A stretch of DNA of 5,356 nt from Pseudonocardiales bacterium. GTDB taxonomy: Bacteria > Actinomycetota > Actinomycetes > Mycobacteriales > Jatrophihabitantaceae. The position numbers and the translations under genes were made by a program. Where the stretch lies: NCBI GenBank assembly GCA_025465405.1, contig JAODNL010000196.1, positions 1 through 5,356 on the forward strand, in the 5' to 3' direction. The notes under the pieces are model-generated. The model worked only from the letters and a program-made list of their open reading frames with translations, searched no databases and had not been told where the DNA came from. Of this stretch, positions 4,452 through 5,356 are shown piece after piece. The first letter of the stretch is position 1, and each line of letters begins with the position of its first letter.

Positions 4452-5356
4452 GTTCGGCCCCGCTCGGCATGCAAGTGCGGCAGCCGCAGCGCGCCACGGC
4501 GCGGCGTGAACAGGTCCGCCACCTTCGCCAGCACCGTCGCGGCGATTTCGTCCGGCGGCCGCGATGCGTCGACGACCAGGTATCGGCGCGGATCGGAATC
4601 GGCCAGTGAGCGGAAGGCCCTGCGTACTCGCTCGTGGAACTCGAGGGATTCGACCTCGAGCTTGTCCGCCTCGCCGCGGCCGCGCACGCGCGAGAGCCCC
4701 TGCGCCGCCGGCAGGTCCAGCAGGACGGTCAGGTCGGGATGTAACCCGGTTGTCGCCCATCGGGAGATCCGCTGCACCTCGTCGACCGTCAGCTGACGGC
4801 CCGCACCCTGGTAGGCGAGCGAGGAATCGATGAACCGGTCGGTGAGCACGACCTCGCCGGCATCCAGCGCCGGCTTGATGACCGTGTCGACGTGGTGGGC
4901 GCGGTCGGCCGCGAACAGCAGCGTCTCCGCGCGGGGCGTGAGCGGTTCCCGATGGTGCAGCAGTAGGTCACGGATCTGGATGCCGACGTCCGTGCCTCCC
5001 GGCTCGTGCGTAACGGTTACCGCCCGGCCCTGACCGCGCAATGCCGTAGCGAGCAACTCGATCTGCGTCGACTTGCCCGAGCCCTCGCCGCCCTCGAACG
5101 CCACGAACACGCTGCCGCTGCGGAGGCGGCGACGCACAGAGGAGTCGCCGCGCACGGAGGTCTTGAAGTCCATCCAGACGGGCATCTGCTGCCGGTCGTC
5201 CATCTTGCGGTAGGCCAGCAGGCCCGCGGCGAGCGCGAACAGCCCACCGGCGACGAGCACGAACCGCGTTCCGTCGATCGTCGCGTGCAGGCCGCCGATC
5301 GAGACCCTCCGCCGGCCGACCTGGGCGACGACGAATGGAACGGCCGCCAGCGCCAG
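4448..5356 (-). CDS. tmk: Thymidylate kinase fused to a membrane (MFS-like) domain, N-terminus outside window
   Basis: The enzyme phosphorylates dTMP to dTDP. The visible 302 residues run without a stop from the right edge. Residues 1-12 and about 32-48 are hydrophobic, the end of one membrane segment and a complete last one, followed by YRKMDDR and a basic linker (about 53-82). The kinase domain starts near residue 83 with VFVAFEGGEGSGKST (P-loop GGEGSGKST at 89-97), then HEPGGT (117-122), LLFAADRAHHV (146-156), LTDRFIDSSLAYQG (171-184) and a lid segment RVRGRGEADKLE (223-234). This matches what is annotated in actinomycetes as bifunctional MFS transporter/dTMP kinase. Internal GTG codons (5260 or 5110) could start a separate kinase, but the unbroken hydrophobic frame makes fusion more likely. 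It is first of the tmk-holB-ricT set in view, and the promoter lies outside. Confidence 0.92.
   Translation of the reverse strand: MALAAVPFVVAQVGRRRVSIGGLHATIDGTRFVLVAGGLFALAAGLLAYRKMDDRQQMPVWMDFKTSVRGDSSVRRRLRSGSVFVAFEGGEGSGKSTQIELLATALRGQGRAVTVTHEPGGTDVGIQIRDLLLHHREPLTPRAETLLFAADRAHHVDTVIKPALDAGEVVLTDRFIDSSLAYQGAGRQLTVDEVQRISRWATTGLHPDLTVLLDLPAAQGLSRVRGRGEADKLEVESLEFHERVRRAFRSLADSDPRRYLVVDASRPPDEIAATVLAKVADLFTPRRGALRLPHLHAERGRT

Noticed and set aside
4452..4760. N-terminal extension of HolB up to 4760
   Set aside because: The extra 103 residues are Arg/Ala/Gly/Pro-rich, unlike any clamp-loader N-terminus, and lie inside tmk in another frame. The homologous protein begins at VSAVWDNLVGQ, at GTG 4451.
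2349..4796. An 815-codon open frame on the plus strand across ricT, holB and tmk
   Set aside because: It is antisense to three conserved genes, rich in Arg/Gly/Ala/His with no recognisable domain, and long only because GC-rich codon use removes stops on the opposite strand.

Overview
The window is about 5.4 kb of very GC-rich DNA and looks like chromosomal core sequence from an actinobacterium (Actinomycetota). The grounds are third codon positions that are almost all G or C, several GTG starts, a VOC protein of the type seen in mycobacteria, and above all a membrane-domain/thymidylate-kinase fusion followed by the delta-prime clamp-loader gene and a PSP1/RicT gene, an order typical of actinomycetes. 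I do not assign a genus.

Layout from left to right: the last 21 codons of a probable cupin (DUF985-type) gene on the + strand (1-67). Then a low-complexity block (about 69-382) whose best reading is a minus-strand ORF with Ser at every third residue. Then tRNA-Thr(CGT) on the minus strand (515-588), with a terminator-like hairpin on its 3' side and a long perfect-stem hairpin on its 5' side. Then a two-domain VOC/glyoxalase-like protein (655-1434, minus). A 153-bp divergent intergenic region follows. It faces a cytosolic glycerophosphodiester phosphodiesterase (1588-2406, plus), whose 3' end overlaps tail-to-tail with ricT.

The right half (2367 to the window edge) is one minus-strand operon, read from right to left: tmk (fused to the end of a membrane domain that continues beyond the window), holB and ricT. 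tmk and holB overlap by the 4-base GTGA. ricT follows 42-51 bp after holB, depending on its start. The kinase supplies dTDP for DNA synthesis, the holB product is part of the clamp loader that uses the resulting dTTP pool, and RicT is a Cys-rich regulator of RNA processing in Bacillus whose role here is unknown.

No mobile element, CRISPR array or phage gene is visible. The least explained piece is the 9-nt-period array at 173-364. The rest is recognisable housekeeping sequence with some interesting architectural details.
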